Shown here: in pieces, positions 10,911 to 24,700 of the stretch
How positions within the stretch are numbered: position 1 is the first letter of the stretch
How the letters are laid out: every line of letters starts with the position of its first letter
DNA from: Abelmoschus esculentus
Taxonomy: Eukaryota; Streptophyta; Magnoliopsida; Malvales; Malvaceae
Assembly: GCA_035048815.1 (NCBI GenBank)
Contig: JAUCBN010000043.1
Location: 1,245,001-1,309,000, forward strand
Direction of reading: 5' to 3'
DNA length: 64,000 bases
Position numbers and translations under genes: made by a program
Notes under the pieces: model-generated
Databases searched by the model: none
The model's input: the letters and a program-made list of their open reading frames with translations, nothing else
Told to the model about the DNA's origin: nothing

Positions 10911-12531
10911 ACTTTGTTCTTAACGGTTTCTAATTAATCATGTTTTAATTAGAGAGTAATGAGTGGAAGCTAGGAAGAAATTTTTGTTGGTTTTTTAATT
11001 TTTCAATTACACTAATATGTTAAAATCATATACTATTTTTTTATAAATATAAACCATCTATTATTAATTATAGTAGTATTTTTCTTTATATATTTTATAT
11101 GATATTTAAATAAAATAATTTAAAATTATTACGTAATGATATTAATAAAGTTGCATACAAAATTTCACTTATAATTATTTATTAAATAATTGTGTGTATA
11201 AAATATATTTTCATCTACATTATTCAAGTTTAAATAAACAAAGTTTTATTCAAATTTTTATTTTTAAAAACATTTGTGTTCGTTTGTTTAGCATTCACTA
11301 ATATATTTGTTTATTTGTCAGAAAATAATGAGATTACAACACTAGTACTTAAACTTTTCAGAATTTATGATTTAAACTTCAAAGTTGATCATATGTTCAA
11401 GTTATTCCTTATCTTCACCGGCATTTAAAATATAAAATAAAGAAAAAGATAAAAGAGATTATAAACGAATAGATAAATAAACTTGTTCATAAACAAAAAC
11501 GAATTGAATACATATATATATTCGAATTCAAATATTTATTAGAAAAATATAAATATTTCATTTATACTCATTATTTAGTTTAATAAATAAATATTATAAA
11601 TATAATTTATAAATAATTTATCGAATGTTCTATTTGTTTATCCTTGTATAAAATAATCTACATCTAAATCTATCTAAAACAGCATATAATAACGAAAGTT
11701 ATTTCTCTAATGATCCCTTATTAATTGTCATTATCATGCATGGACTTGAAAAAAATTGATGACCCAACTTTATAAAAATCAATTCCTTTATTCAGACAAA
11801 TCATGATAAGATTTGGATTTCTATGCTTTTTGTCACACTCACGTCAAATCAAAAAAATATTTAAAAAATGCATGGTGAGACTTGGTCCAATGGTTAGTAG
11901 GTGAATTCCAATCACCTCAAATTTAATTATAATATTTTTAAATTGATTATTAATTTAATTAAATGTCATATAATATATTAAAATTAATAAATTTATAAAA
12001 AAAAATTGACATATACAGTTATAATTATTATAATCAAATAATTATACAAATCATATTAATAAATGAAATATATGATTACAAAGAATAATATTAATTATTA
12101 ACCATTGCGTCACCAAGATAGTGATGGATAAGGAACAAAAAGATAGAGCAAGAGATTAAGATGATCTAGAAAAGATTAATGGGAATTGAATAATAATGAT
12201 GAAATTATTGATTATTATATTTTTATTGAATGTATTAATAAGATATATTATATTGTAAAATATATATAAATTTTAAATTTTAAAGATAATATTTTAAATG
12301 AATAATTTTATACCTCGAATATAAATTATAAGATGAATATATATATTAAAAAATTATAACATGCCAATTTAATTATACAAGTTGTTGGCTGCACTTGGTC
12401 ACTTATCATCAACATTCCTAGTTCATGGAACTTTCCTGGTTCACATTTAAAAGTAGCCTATTTTATAATGTTACCACATTAATTAACAAGTGTTAGTATT
12501 TTTTCTTAATCTCAAATAATTAATTTATTAA

Positions 12532-12613
12532 CGGATTAATCTAGAGTATGTATTATAAAATCTCATTATAACGTGATTAATCTAGAGTATGTATTATAAA
12601 ATCTCATTATAAG
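12532..12613. repeat. 41-bp tandem duplication
   Basis: The unit containing gattaatctagagtatgtat is repeated head-to-tail with a 41-bp period (anchors at 12534 and 12575). The copies are essentially identical. Confidence 0.85.
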
Positions 12614-13389
12614 ATGTTTTTTCTAATATAATTATTTTTATTTGCGATGTACAATGTCAAGATTTAAACCCTTGATCTCGTTTAAAAATTTAATAATTTA
12701 TTTCGTTAAATTAGTAGAATTTATAATTTTTAAAAAAAAAATAATATCACAGTTTTTATCTTCACGTAATGATTATTTCTTCTATATAGTTTGAGCAAAG
12801 TTTTTAACCCCGCAATCTAGATTATAAATTATATATTTATTAATAAATATTGAATATAATAATAAGACATACTCCTGAATAAAAGCGAAAGTAGTCAGAT
12901 TTTATAATGATCAAATTCATTTGTATATTTGTTTGGGACCAAAGCACAAATTTACCAATTTATAGTTTCATAGAATTTGAAGGGATTAAACCATAAATAT
13001 CCCATTTATAATCAAAATAATATGAACTTTGACACATTTACATTATTTTATAATATAATGTTTTATGATATACATATCGTCTGTCAGAAATATTTCTTTA
13101 AATAATTGGTAAAGTATGATCCAATGAATATTAATTTATGGTAAGGGGAAATCTCTTCTTGGAATAAGGGAAGCCAGAGAAGATTGTGTTCTCATTTCTC
13201 ACCTACAAAGCCAGTGAACATATTGGGGGTAAAACTCATTATCTGAAGAAAAAATAAATTATATAATGGATTAAATACATTGTGTTACAATTATAATCAC
13301 TTATTTCATCATTATTTTTTATATTATTTTTCTAACTAATGAATCTTCACTATTTTTTATATTATGTAAAAGTTTATTTTCTGAAAATT

Positions 13390-13494
13390 AGATTAATGAC
13401 ATGGATAATTAGTGATAAAATTGATAGTTTTTATTGATTAAAAACCAAAATTGATGTGACGAATCAGATCCATGATATAATCTCTCGACAAAAA
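13390..13494. mobile_element. partial Mutator-like MITE (eroded copy)
   Basis: The right end resembles the family described at 30420, 47379 and 57165: 'gatagtttttattgatt', then 'gatgtgacgaatcagatccatgatataatctctc'-type ordering. A left end cannot be placed with confidence; a diverged one may lie near 13257. Confidence 0.35.
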
Positions 13495-13657
13495 ATAAGA
13501 ATTTGTTTCCGTATGCCATGTCAGCAAGGATGATGTGGACTGTTCACATATATATATATAAGAGTACGAATTATCCTATAATTGAACTTGAAAAATATAT
13601 TAATTGAATATTCAAATATAAATTTCTCATCATTTTATTTATATATTTTAAAATTTA

Positions 13658-13755
13658 TGTTCAAGAGAAAGGGTGACGCCGACTGTTTATATATATATAT
13701 ATATATGTTCAAGAGAAAGGGTGACGCGACTGTTTATATATATATATATATATAT
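13658..13755. repeat. two-copy 47-bp repeat with (AT)n spacers
   Basis: The phrase gttcaagagaaagggtgacg occurs at 13659 and 13706, each followed by cgactgtttat and a long (AT)n tract. The period is 47 bp. Copy 2 has lost one base within gacgccgac. The short open frame through it is an artefact of the repeat. Confidence 0.85.
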
Positions 13756-16498
13756 GAGATAAGATTTAGTTAATTATTGTAAAAAATTTAAAGTTTTATA
13801 TGTTTTTTGAATAGTTGGATAAATAAAATAACTAGTTAAGATTAAAATATGTAAATCTCAATCATTCATTTTATTTATCTAACGATTAAAAATATGTAAA
13901 ACTTATTTTTTTTATATTATGTAAATGGATACTAACCACATACATATTTATTGATTTTGTTTATTGATCAGCAACATTGATTATAATGTTGGTCGTCAAC
14001 AGTCGATTCTTCGTATCTTTTAGTTTTCAATGAAAATTTGTCATTATGTAATTTTTTTCTGTTTTTATGATACGTTTTTATCCTTTTTTAGCTATTTGAT
14101 TTTTCTTTTTATTTTATGTTCTCATAATTAGATATGATAATACTGCAATTGGTCAAAATGATATTTAATTACAATCTTGATCTTTTTTAGATTGATTTTG
14201 GATATACAATTTATGTTTGTAGATAATTTTTCACAAATCTTGGTTTTTATTTACAATTCTCAATGATTTTTTTAGTAACTTAATCTTATAACTTATTTAT
14301 TTAATTTACGATAATTATAAAATTTTATTATAAATTTAGATATTTCTCTTTTTAATAAGCCCGACAGCTTCTATTTAACAAAAATATATATATATATATA
14401 TGTTCGAGAATGTGTATCTTTCTTAACAATATTATTTTAAAAGCTTAAAATTGATTTTATTTTAAGACCATAAAGAAATATTACACATAACCAAGCAAAA
14501 ACCACGAGGACCGGTCCGTATCCTTTAAAAAGATCTAGTATTTCCTTGCCCCTTATCACGTTTCTTCGTATTATAAGTTACTGAGTTAATTCTGGTTATT
14601 AATTTAAAATTAAGGTTATAATTTAAGAGTAAAATTAAAATATGTAAAAGTTTATAGATAAAATTAAAATATTTAAAAATTTAAAAATTAATTTAAAATA
14701 AAATTTTATAGCTCGGAGATGTGTAATGCTATTAATTCATTAAATATATTAAATTCAAAAAAAAACAATTCAATTGTTGGCAAGCATATGGTGTAATAAA
14801 ATATTTTTTTGTTAAAATGAAATCTAGATTAAAACTAAAATTTTAAACATTTTTTAATTTAATAATATTATAATAATCTTTTTAAATTTAATATAAAAAA
14901 ATTTACACGTAAATAAGCATCCATAATTAATATATTAATCAATAAATCTCAAATTTTGAAAACAACCTATTTTCCCTTTCTAAAAAAGAGAAAAGTTATT
15001 ATTATAGAACTATTATTCTCTTCTTAAAAGACATATTTAATAAAATGTACAATGCCACAATTTATATATCCCAAGATCTTTCTTTTTTTTTCGATGTGGG
15101 ATTAATGTTCCTTACTTATTCTCAGGCGTGACATTATGCTTCAATTCAAGAAGTGAATATTCTTTTCATTGAGCCTGGACCAATCTTGGTGCAATTGTCC
15201 ATTAACATGGACCAAACTCAGTCAATTTTTTCAGGCCCAATCTAGCTTGATGAAGGAAAAAGTGGCAGCCATGGCTGCGGTGCAAAGCTATATAATTTAC
15301 AAAATGATTCCATTTTATATGGGTAGTGTTTTGGTAAATTTCAGGTGATGGAGAGATTGTTGCTTAAACAATTTTCTTTTGAAATAAGGGGAGATCCAAT
15401 CAGTGACAAACTTGTGGAAGTGTTTTTTAGTTAACTTGATTCGACCTGAGATTAATTATATAATTTTATTTTTAATTTTTAAAAATATTTATAGTAATGT
15501 TTCTCTTTTTATATATTTTTATAATTAAATCTTTAAAATTAAATTTTTATTTATAATTTAATCCTTAAAATTAATTTTTTTTTATAATTAAGATCTATAA
15601 ATTATTTTTTATAATTAAATCTCTAAAATTATTTTTTATACGTTGGAATCTTTTTAAAAAAAATATTTAGCCAGATAATAATCAGGTTAAGTGTATTTAT
15701 GTTTGGGTCAAATTCAAATGAATCAAAAACCTTATTCATGTTCGTCTTTAATTTTTATCTTTAATAACAATAAATGTCCACAAACATCTACCTTTTTACA
15801 TTTATCTACTATAATAGACTTACACAACTCACGATACAAACACACTAATATCGTCAATCTCGAATCATAAATAACAGTTTTACAAGGCTCACTCAAAAAT
15901 GCTAGATACAAAGTGTGAATCTGATTAAAAAAATTTTCCGAAATTATATCCTTTCAATGAGCTACGTAATATACGCTCGAGCTCTAGTACTAGTCTCTTC
16001 AAATGTATTATACTCATTGACTTGAGATTCATTATTAAAATAATAATTTTAATTAAATAACAACAATTTTAGTTAACATATAATTTAAAATTTTAATGTA
16101 AAAACAACCATAGATTTACAAATAATTTTGAGAGTACAACATATAGAAAATAAAAAAATCTGAATAAGTGCAATGAACCCTTTTTATTTCCACCACAGCT
16201 TTTAGGTTAAAAACAGTAAAAAATCACATGAATTATACTACCAAGTCAAGAAAATAACTATTTTGCACCAATCTAAGAGAATATTTAAATATAGGCATGG
16301 CCACCTTGCAAAACGATGCTTCGTTATTTTCTATAAAGGTTCCTTACCTACAACCATTTAATATAATTAATACATGGTGAGTTGTTAGATTAACTCTTAA
16401 TTATTCTTTTAATATAAAGTAAAAAAATATTTATTAGTGGCATATATGGTTTGAGAGGGAGAGGCCTTAGCTTTTGATTAGAGGAGAGTATTAAGATC

Positions 16499-18351
16499 AT
16501 GGAGGGTAAACTTATTGTTCCTATGGAGGAGAAGACGACAGTGGCACCGTCTCCGGCGTATTGCGTCACCGGTGCCACCGGTTATATCGGGTCATGGTTG
16601 GTGAAACTGCTCCTTGGAAGAGGTTATAAGGTTCATGCCACAGTGAGAAATCCAGGTTTCAGCTCATTTCTTTAATGTTATTTACATGTAATTAAGGACA
16701 AAGAGAAAACATACTAGGCATGCAAGCATATTTATTTCTTATGAATCACTTTAAATATGTATATTTTGATAAAGAAATTCAGCTTAGAGTGCAATCAAGA
16801 CAGGTCAAGTTCAAGCTATAAGAAATCCAAGTTTAACTTGAAAATCGAGCTCGAGATTTGAATGATCGAGTTTTATTTTTAAGCCTCGAGCTTGATTCGA
16901 AATTTGAATGAGTGCTCTTGAGTTGCTTGATTAGTCTTGGCTTGATTCAGGGGGAAAAAACGAAGTATTAAGACGTTTGATTTCAGCTCAATTGATAACT
17001 TGCGTTGTTCGAGCTAAACCGGCATGTCTTCGTTGAATTGTTTTTGATAAAACTAAAACGAAGCTTAATTAAATTTCAGAAAAGGCTTTACATCTGTTAC
17101 CATTATGGAATGGAGGTGACCAACTGAGATTATTCAAAGGCGATTTGCTGGAAGAAGGGAGCTTTGATGAGGCTGTCAAGGGCTGCAATGGTGTATTTCA
17201 TGTTGCAGCTTCCATGGAATTCGATGCCAATACGAATGAGAATATTGGTAAATTCTGCATTTTTATCTTCAAAGCAATTTTCATTCACATTTCAACAGTT
17301 GAGCAATCTAACAGAGCATTTGATTTTTTCAAGAATCATATGTTAGATCAAATATCATTGAGCCTGCAATCAAAGGCACTGAAAACCTCCTCAAATCTTG
17401 CTTGAAATCCAACACCGTGAAAAAGGTTGTTTTCACATCCTCCATTAGCACTATCACTGCCAAAGACAGCAATGGAAATTGGAGATCTGTTGTTGATGAA
17501 TGTTGCCAGACCACATTTGATCATGTCTTGAATGCAAAAGCAAGTGGATGGGTATAAAGCTTTCTGCCTCTTCTTTTAGTTTTTCCTGCAATGAAAGCTG
17601 TATGTATATATGTATACATATATGTTGCTGATTTTCAACAGGTTTATGTCCTGTCTAAGCTTTTGACTGAAGAAGCAGCATTCAAGTTTGCAAATGAGAA
17701 TGGTATTGATCTTGTTTCCGTGATAACCACGACCGTAGCTGGTCCTTTCCTTACGACTACCGTTCCCTCTAGCATTCAAGTGCTCCTGTCACCAGTCACA
17801 GGTTATCAGCAAAAAAGTTCCAATTACTTTTAGAATTTAAATTTATATACGTGTATATAACATCAAGGAAAAGAAGTCTACATTTTTGGAATTTATGCAG
17901 GTGATCCCAAGTACTTCTCGATACTGTCGGCTGTAAACGCTAGAATGGGGTCTGTTGCTTTAGTTCATATTGAAGATATATGCAGAGCCCACATATTTCT
18001 GATGGAGCAAGCCAGAGCAGAAGGTAAATACATATGCTGCGTCGGCAGCTGTTCGATGTCTGAACTGATTAATCTCCTTGCTCAAGAGAATCCAAGCTCA
18101 AATATTCAGAGGTAAGGTTGTTGATCTATGATTTTAGAAAGATGGAATTCAGTAATCCTACATGTTTCCCCATTTGTTTTTTCTATGGTTTCAGATCGGT
18201 GGCCAAGGAAGAAAGTTCGAAACATCCCGAGATTTCTTCAAAGAAGTTAAAAGATTTAGGCTTCACTTACAAGCATGGAATAGAAGATATAATCCATCAA
18301 ACGATCACTGCATGTGTTGATTATGGATTTCTGCCCCATACCAGAAGGTAA
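16499..18351 (+). CDS. anthocyanidin reductase-like NAD(P)-dependent SDR (DFR superfamily)
   Basis: Six exons, 16499..16655, 17080..17247, 17334..17551, 17642..17801, 17901..18111 and 18195..18351, encode 356 residues. All borders are GT/AG and the frame closes. The Rossmann motif TGATGYIGSWL is at residues 24-34, Ser144/Ser145 lie in VVFTSSIST, and the catalytic pair Tyr183/Lys187 lies in VYVLSKL, as in extended short-chain dehydrogenases acting on dihydroflavonols, anthocyanidins or cinnamoyl-CoA. The run LVSVITTTVAGPFLT and MGSVALVHIEDICRAH match, from memory, the Arabidopsis protein At4g27250 better than true DFR or BAN/ANR, so the flavonoid role is only a family-based guess. The product is probably a cytosolic NADPH-dependent ketone reductase. 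Intron 1 carries repeat-like cgagctcgag phrases. The C-terminus ends HTRR at the TAA. Confidence 0.9.
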
Positions 18352-20035
18352 TATATTGTGTCCCTACTTTCCTAGCATCCTAGCAATCAAAAACTCAAAC
18401 CAGTTACTAATGCATTCAACTATGCGGACTGAGTTTACCGAAACATGAGCGCGTCATGCGGCATTAACAGATTGAACGGCGTCAGTTTCGGCACCAAACT
18501 TGCCCTATTTTCTTACACTAGACTTAGACTAACTAATGAAGGGTTGAGCAGTCTAAAACAGTTTATGTTGATTGACTCATTTGCCTTCATGACAAGGGAA
18601 ACTTGAGACACGGGACACAAAAATAAATAAAAAGACAAGCTTATTTATTCATTTCTTGGACTTTCCAATGGCTTGTAAAATTGTTGCAGAATGTATACAT
18701 AATTTGTATCTTTAATGCAGAAGCTACTTCTTCAACTAAACTCATCCTTTAATGGTTCAGTGTTGGTTATATATCCCGCTTTGCTTGATTTTGGACCGTT
18801 TTTAGGACATCTTCAATTTTCTTACCAACCCTATTTTGGTTGACAAAAGTAGCTTCAAGTTCTGCAATTTTTTATTCAGTTGAGCCTCTTCATGCAATTG
18901 CAGTCAACAAAAGTATAGGCACCTACAAATATGAGGATATGACCTTCCAAAGATCCTCAAATCCGTAACTCGGAAAATTTAAGTATAACCTATGTCGAAT
19001 ACATATTCATATTTGAGATTTATGACTGAGTTCGAGTATCGAAAAGGCAACAGGCAAGTTGCCTGAAGAGTCTAAATCAGTTGTGGTATTGGGGAGTTCA
19101 GCTTTTGAAAATGGAGGGAAATAAATATCTTTCATTTGAGTTCATCTGCTTCCAAACTACCCCCAATCCAATATTCAGGACACAATTGAATGGGATTCAG
19201 TCTCTAGAATTTATGTTTTATTCAGACAGGTGAAACGAGAGGGGTTTACATTCATTTATGACATGCATGTGCCAGAGAGCCTGTAAAAGCTGTCCTGATG
19301 TTGCAGCAAGGAAATGACACAGAATTAAAGATCCATACTCATATGGAAGCTGTAAAGATCCTTCTATTTAACCAGTAAAATTGATAGTTTGAAATTCAAG
19401 AGAGGGAAACAAAGAAGTCTTGTTTATTTTGCACCAGTTCTGAGATTAAAAAAAACAAAGACAGAATTACAGATGTCTATGCAACTGTTTTTCAAGGTTT
19501 TTGTCTTGTTGGTAAAGGATTAAACAATGATTTAAAGTTTAAACCTTACCCTCTCCACCCAGGAGACCACATGTCTATTCATGCTTTTGTATTACACATT
19601 AACACATTCATCATCTTTTTCATTGTTTTTTCTTACCAGACAACATAAACACATTGCTTAGAAGGGTCCCATGTTCTTAAATCACTGTACTTTATGAAAT
19701 GAAATCATGCAACTGGTTTGAATGCTTAATCAATAGTCAAATCATTGTGCCATGAATTTTATTACATATTTTATCTTTATTCAAATCCTGAATTTGTCTC
19801 TATGTACGTGCATATCTCCATCTCTATCCATATATTTTATCTTAATTCATCAGCAATCAGAGTTTCTTAAACAAGAAGAAAAAAGAAGCAATATAATTGC
19901 ATGAATCTGAAATGCAGAAACCAGACATGTTAGCAATTAACAAGAATGAGATTTTTTTTTCAAAAAAAAAAAGGGATTCACATAAACATCATAGATTCAC
20001 AAATTCTAAGTTGAAAGCACTTGAAATTTGTTTCT
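18352..20035. other. convergent intergenic region
   Basis: This spacer lies between the 3' ends of the SDR gene (+) and the zinc-finger gene (-) and contains both 3' UTRs. No domain-bearing open frame is seen. A short open frame at 19897-20079 runs into the zinc-finger gene antisense and is not credible. Base composition is mixed and no terminal-repeat element was recognised. Confidence 0.45.
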
Positions 20036-21765
20036 TCAAGGTTTGCAGATTACCACAAAACAAGGAAGCAGAGCTCTAGGATTGAGCAGATAAAGTTCTT
20101 CGATGTTCGAATACAAACCGACTTTTCCTGCCAATGAGTCGAATCCGGTTTGGCCTGCCATTTCTTGTATGTTCTCTAAAGGTCTATGAACTCTCCCGGC
20201 TATTACTCTGCAAACTATCAAAGCTTTCCTTATAGATGGATCGTCTTCAACAACTCGAATGGACTCATAAGCTCTTCCACTTGTGGAAGTCGTGAAAACA
20301 CCGAGTCCCTCCGTGAGTTCCTTCTTGGCGGAGAATCCATTTCTAATTATCCGACAAACACAACATTTTTCGGATATACAAAGACTCGAGGAGCCATTCA
20401 GACCAAGAGAACATGCCACTGTTGTGCCATAGAACCTCAATAGCTCGTTTCCATCAGCAATGCATCGAGGATGTTTCTTGGGGAGCTTGCTTGCTTTAAT
20501 CTTCACCATTTCCCTATATTCCTCGAATCGAGCCAGGGTCTTTTGCATGTTGTGGACTTTCAGAACCCTTTCGATCCGGCCACAATGGTTCTCGGACTTC
20601 AACCAACTCGTCCGGCATATGATTTCAACAATCTTCCTAGACGAGTCACCTTCCACAAGCTCAGTAACTGCCAAAAAATAGGAGAATGTTCAACACAACA
20701 GCTGATAATGAAAATTTTGCAGCAAAATAAACTATATCTTTGTTTTTTCTCCAAGTTTGGATAAGATTGGTACAAACATACAAAAGAAAATTTGCAGGGA
20801 ATCAAGAATCATAGCCAAATTGATAGAAAAAGAACTGTGAAAAGGGTATCTAGGAAATATGTTAAAAGGTAAAAATCTGTAAAGAAAAGGCCTTGGATTG
20901 TTCATTGGTAAAGGTAAAATCTTGGAATGTTCATTTGAAAAAGGGGAAAAGACTAAATTCTTTGGTGAGAGGAAAGTGAGTGATTTTAAGTACCAAGAAG
21001 ATAAGAAAACAATGGAGGAAAAGCAAAGTTCAAAAACCTTCACTAAATGGAAAGACTGTACTTTTAAAGAAATCCAACCAAAAAATTACCAGCATGCTTG
21101 GAGAGATGGTGAGTTTCAGCAGCTTCCCATTTGGTAAATTGCTCTCCACATTTGTGACAAGTGATTACAGAACATGAATATCCATTGGAGTCTGTCTCAA
21201 GTGGAACCCTATTGCTTGATTTGACATTTCCACCTGCAAAACCAGAACTTTTCCTTTCTGATAAAAGGAACGGTGATTTCCTTGGAGGAGTAGCAGTAGC
21301 AGTAGCAGTAGCAGAAGAATTCTTAAAATAATGCATTGTGGGGTGGCCACCAGGCCCTGGAGTTCCAGGCCTTAAGGTACCAACAAAAGTTGAACCGCCA
21401 CCACCACCACCGTTGGAATCACTATTATTACCACCATTGTTGACAGTGACACCATCTTCGAACCCTCCAAAGCCAGTGATTTTGAGCTCACACCTTGAGT
21501 TACTGAGAATAACTTCATGGGTTATCGGGTTAAGAAACTCACTGCTACCAATAGATCTCGGACTGCAACTCGGTGGCTTCTCTAAATGTCTCTTGCTCCC
21601 ATGGATTACATCTTTGAGATTTGCTATGGACCTTGAACACCCTGACCTGCCTGCTTTTCTAGTCAATATTGTACTCAATTGCTTCCTGGTTTTTGGGTCA
21701 TGAACATCTGATGGCTCTGATTTACAGTGTAAAGATCTCTTCAAAGAAAACCAAACGGTTGGCAT
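20036..21765 (-). CDS. C2H2 zinc-finger protein with conserved plant C-terminal domain
   Basis: Two exons, complement(20036..20667, 21090..21765), encode 435 residues; the junction creates a Val codon just after the zinc finger. The N-terminal half is basic/Ser-rich with ILTRKAGRSGCSRSIANLKDVIHGSKRH, a Gly run and an (Ala-Thr)n stretch encoded by an agtagc microsatellite. One C2H2 finger, CHKCGEQFTKWEAAETHH and the following LSKH, occupies residues 203-224. The second exon is a strongly conserved domain: LLRFYGTTVACSLG, CISEKCCVCRIIRNGFS, and LIVCRVIAGRVHRP near the end. It looks to me like the PARP-catalytic-fold-like domain reported for such proteins, without evidence of enzymatic activity. 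From memory the closest Arabidopsis relatives are At4g27240 and At5g54630. It is probably a nuclear or nucleic-acid-associated protein; its function is unknown. Confidence 0.9.
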
Positions 21766-24700
21766 ATCTCTTCTTCACAAAAATTAACCAAAAATTCAAA
21801 AAGATTCAACCTTGTTCTTCTTCAGCAATAATGATACTCTTTTGCCATGAAATCTGGGCTTTCTAGCTTTGTATTTTACTCCTTTTCCCAGCACTTTCCT
21901 TTCCATTTTTGGAACCATATGAACTCAGCAACTGATTCATGTCCTGTGGAAGAAAACATCATCCAAAAAGAACAGCAAACACAACACCCAGATTTTTTTT
22001 TGAAATAAAATAAAATAAAATCTAAGAAGTTAAATGTAGCATGCTGCTGCCTGTATGGCACTTCCTACAGGAAATGCTCAGCTCATCACTAACCATCATC
22101 CCACGAAAATACAATGTTTTTTTCAGCTTTTTCTGATTAAATGGTTGCCCATGTAATAATAGGAAAAAAGACAAAATCAATGAGCAACTCACCAGTAGGC
22201 CAAGATTTAAAATAAAATAAAATATAATTTAAATTAATTGAATTAATATTCATTGGATTATATTAATCAATAATCAATCAGTCAATCTAATAAAAGGAGA
22301 CACTAAATGATAAACTATCTTGAGTGTCGATTATTCCATGCTCTATTAGTTAAGGTGTTGATTATTTTCTATGCAAAATATAATACTTAAAAATCTATTT
22401 TTATAATTTATGTTCGAAATCAATTTATGTTCGAAATCTATAATATCATCTTTAAAATTTAAATTCAAACTCAAAATTTTTTAAATTTTATTATTTATTT
22501 ATTTATAGTAGAACTGAAATACCAATGTTCTTGCATTCAAAGTAGGGGCCACACTGACTTGAAAACCTTAAAACTTTCAAATTGGCACTATATATATTGG
22601 GGGGGGGGATGTTAATAATATTTTAATAAGAGGGACTAAAATAAAAAATTTAAAAACAAACACAAATTTATTGTAATTTGTGCAATTATAATGCAATCGG
22701 AATCTGGTTCACCGGCTGAAGAAGATTCCCTTTATTACTGTAGAAAATGGTCATTTCCCTAACCTATTTTTCTAATAATTAGATTAAGGTTCTTAATTAT
22801 AGTATAAATATTAAATTATTATTTTAATTTTCACCCTAAAATTGTGGTTTAAAGAGAAACAATAAGTGGGTTATTTTTGAAAAGAGAGCAAATTAATAAT
22901 AATTAGCTTTGGACAGACAATAGAACAGTACACTAATCTCAATGCAACTTTTCAAAACACACAAAACAAATAATAATAATTAAAAATAAAGTTGTGAAAA
23001 AGAGGTAACAAAAAATATTTATAGAAATGTGGGGTTAAATTTATTTTAGGATTTTCATTTTGTTTTTAGCTTTGTCACCTTGTTACAATAAAGACACTTA
23101 AATCAATTATTAATGAATAAAATATAATAATTATAAAAAATATGAAAATTATATTTTTTATATGATTATTGTTTTTTAAAATTATTAAGAAAATAAAGAA
23201 TCATAATATTTTTTTAAAAAATAACAGTGTAGCAATTGGGAATTAGGAATGTAAAAATTGATAAGTTTGAAATTCGATTGAAACTTGTTTGGGTTCATAA
23301 TTTTAGACTAATTTGTGGATGTGATAACCCGAAATTGATCTATAATCAATTGTTGTTAACTTAAACTAGAGTTATAATTGTTACTGTGATAAATAAACCT
23401 AATCTGCATTCGATGAGAACAACTCAAACTCAATTTGAACTTGTTATCATAGACCCGAAACTCGACATACATTCAATTAAAATAACCATAAATTCAAGAA
23501 TAACCTAACAAATAATCAATATTAAATCAGTATTACTTGAACCGTTTTAACTCGACTTTAAATAAATCTAAATTGATTTGAATCAAATTAAAATATTAAA
23601 TTAACTTTAAATAATTTATATTTAATTTGACCCGACCTAAAATTATCTACTTACATATTTTTAAATCCCTGTTGGGGATAATGTTCAATGGGAGTCAATG
23701 GTTAAGGTGCTGGTCCGTGTTCATGATCCAATTTAATGCCACCACATGCCATTATGAAGCTTCAATTTCGACCTACCAAATTTCATTTATTTTTTTAAAA
23801 ATATTACAGCATTAACTACCTATAAGTTGCAAATTCTATAATAAAATATTCATAGGCAGAGTTTAATAAAAATCAAACATAAATTCAAACTTCTTATTAT
23901 TTGAATACAATTAAATTAAATACTTAAGTTTGTTGGTTAAGTTATTTTTATATATTTAACTATCAAATCTAATAATAATTGAACCAACAAATATGGGGTT
24001 ACTGCATAAATATGAGGCCCATGCAGTAGGAGACATAACCCAAATTGTTTCTGGAAAACTGGGTTATACTTTGTAAAGTACACATATTTAAATGCAATAA
24101 AATTATTATTTTTTAAATTGATTAAAAAAAATTATATATTATATCAATATAAATTGAATGTAAGGTGGATATTAGAGTTTAAACGTGAAGTAGGAGATTA
24201 TAAGGATAGGGATGGTAATTTGATTCGTCCTTGTTGGGTCTCGATCCAACCCAACCTGATCAGACGAGTTTTTTTATTTAAAAAATCGGGTTCATGCAGG
24301 ATCGGGTCAGATGATTAAAAAAAAGTCGGGTCGGTAGGATTTAGGGCAAAAATTTCCCGACCCGACCTAGTATATTTATATTTTTTTTATATTTTTATAT
24401 ATATAATATTTAATATTTTTATTAATTTTTTTTGGGTCGAGTGGGTTTATTCAGGTTTTTTATTAAAATATCGGGGTCGAGTTATGATTTTTATAATATT
24501 GGGTCGGATTGGAGATAAAATATTAAGATCAAATCGGGTCAGAATACTTAAGTTTCAGGGCGAGATCGGGGCGGTCAAAAACCCCACTCGACTTGTTGTC
24601 ATCCCTAATTAAGGACAAGTACATAATTTTACAATTTTTCTTTAGCTCGCAAATAAAAGGGTAAAAAGATGTTGGTTATTGAATATGTTTGCAAATGTTA

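Larger units (their letters stand above)
10911..16498. other. long AT-rich intergenic region
   Basis: No gene is supported over 5.6 kb. It contains dispersed-repeat phrases (gtttgtttagcattcac near 11280, also seen in related form near 24670), a 41-bp tandem duplication (12532-12613), an eroded MITE end (to 13494), an AT-microsatellite-linked 47-bp duplication (13658-13755), and several poly(TA) tracts. A GC-richer stretch at 15100-15300 (cattgagcctggaccaatc) has no open frame. The last 150 bases are the promoter/leader of the SDR gene. Confidence 0.5.

Noticed and set aside
11876..11925. tRNA- or SINE-like phrase 'cttggtccaatggttagtagg'
   Set aside because: It resembles an A box only loosely. 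No matching acceptor stem, anticodon arm or TPsiC box could be drawn, and the flanks show no SINE structure.
20186..20764. Plus-strand open frames at 20186-20443, 20460-20681 and 20471-20764
   Set aside because: These are antisense shadows of the zinc-finger protein exon, which has clear family motifs on the minus strand.
23680..23760. SINE-like phrase 'gagtcaatggttaaggtgctgg'
   Set aside because: Reminiscent of tRNA-derived repeat headers, but no B box at the right spacing and no poly(A) tail or target duplication.
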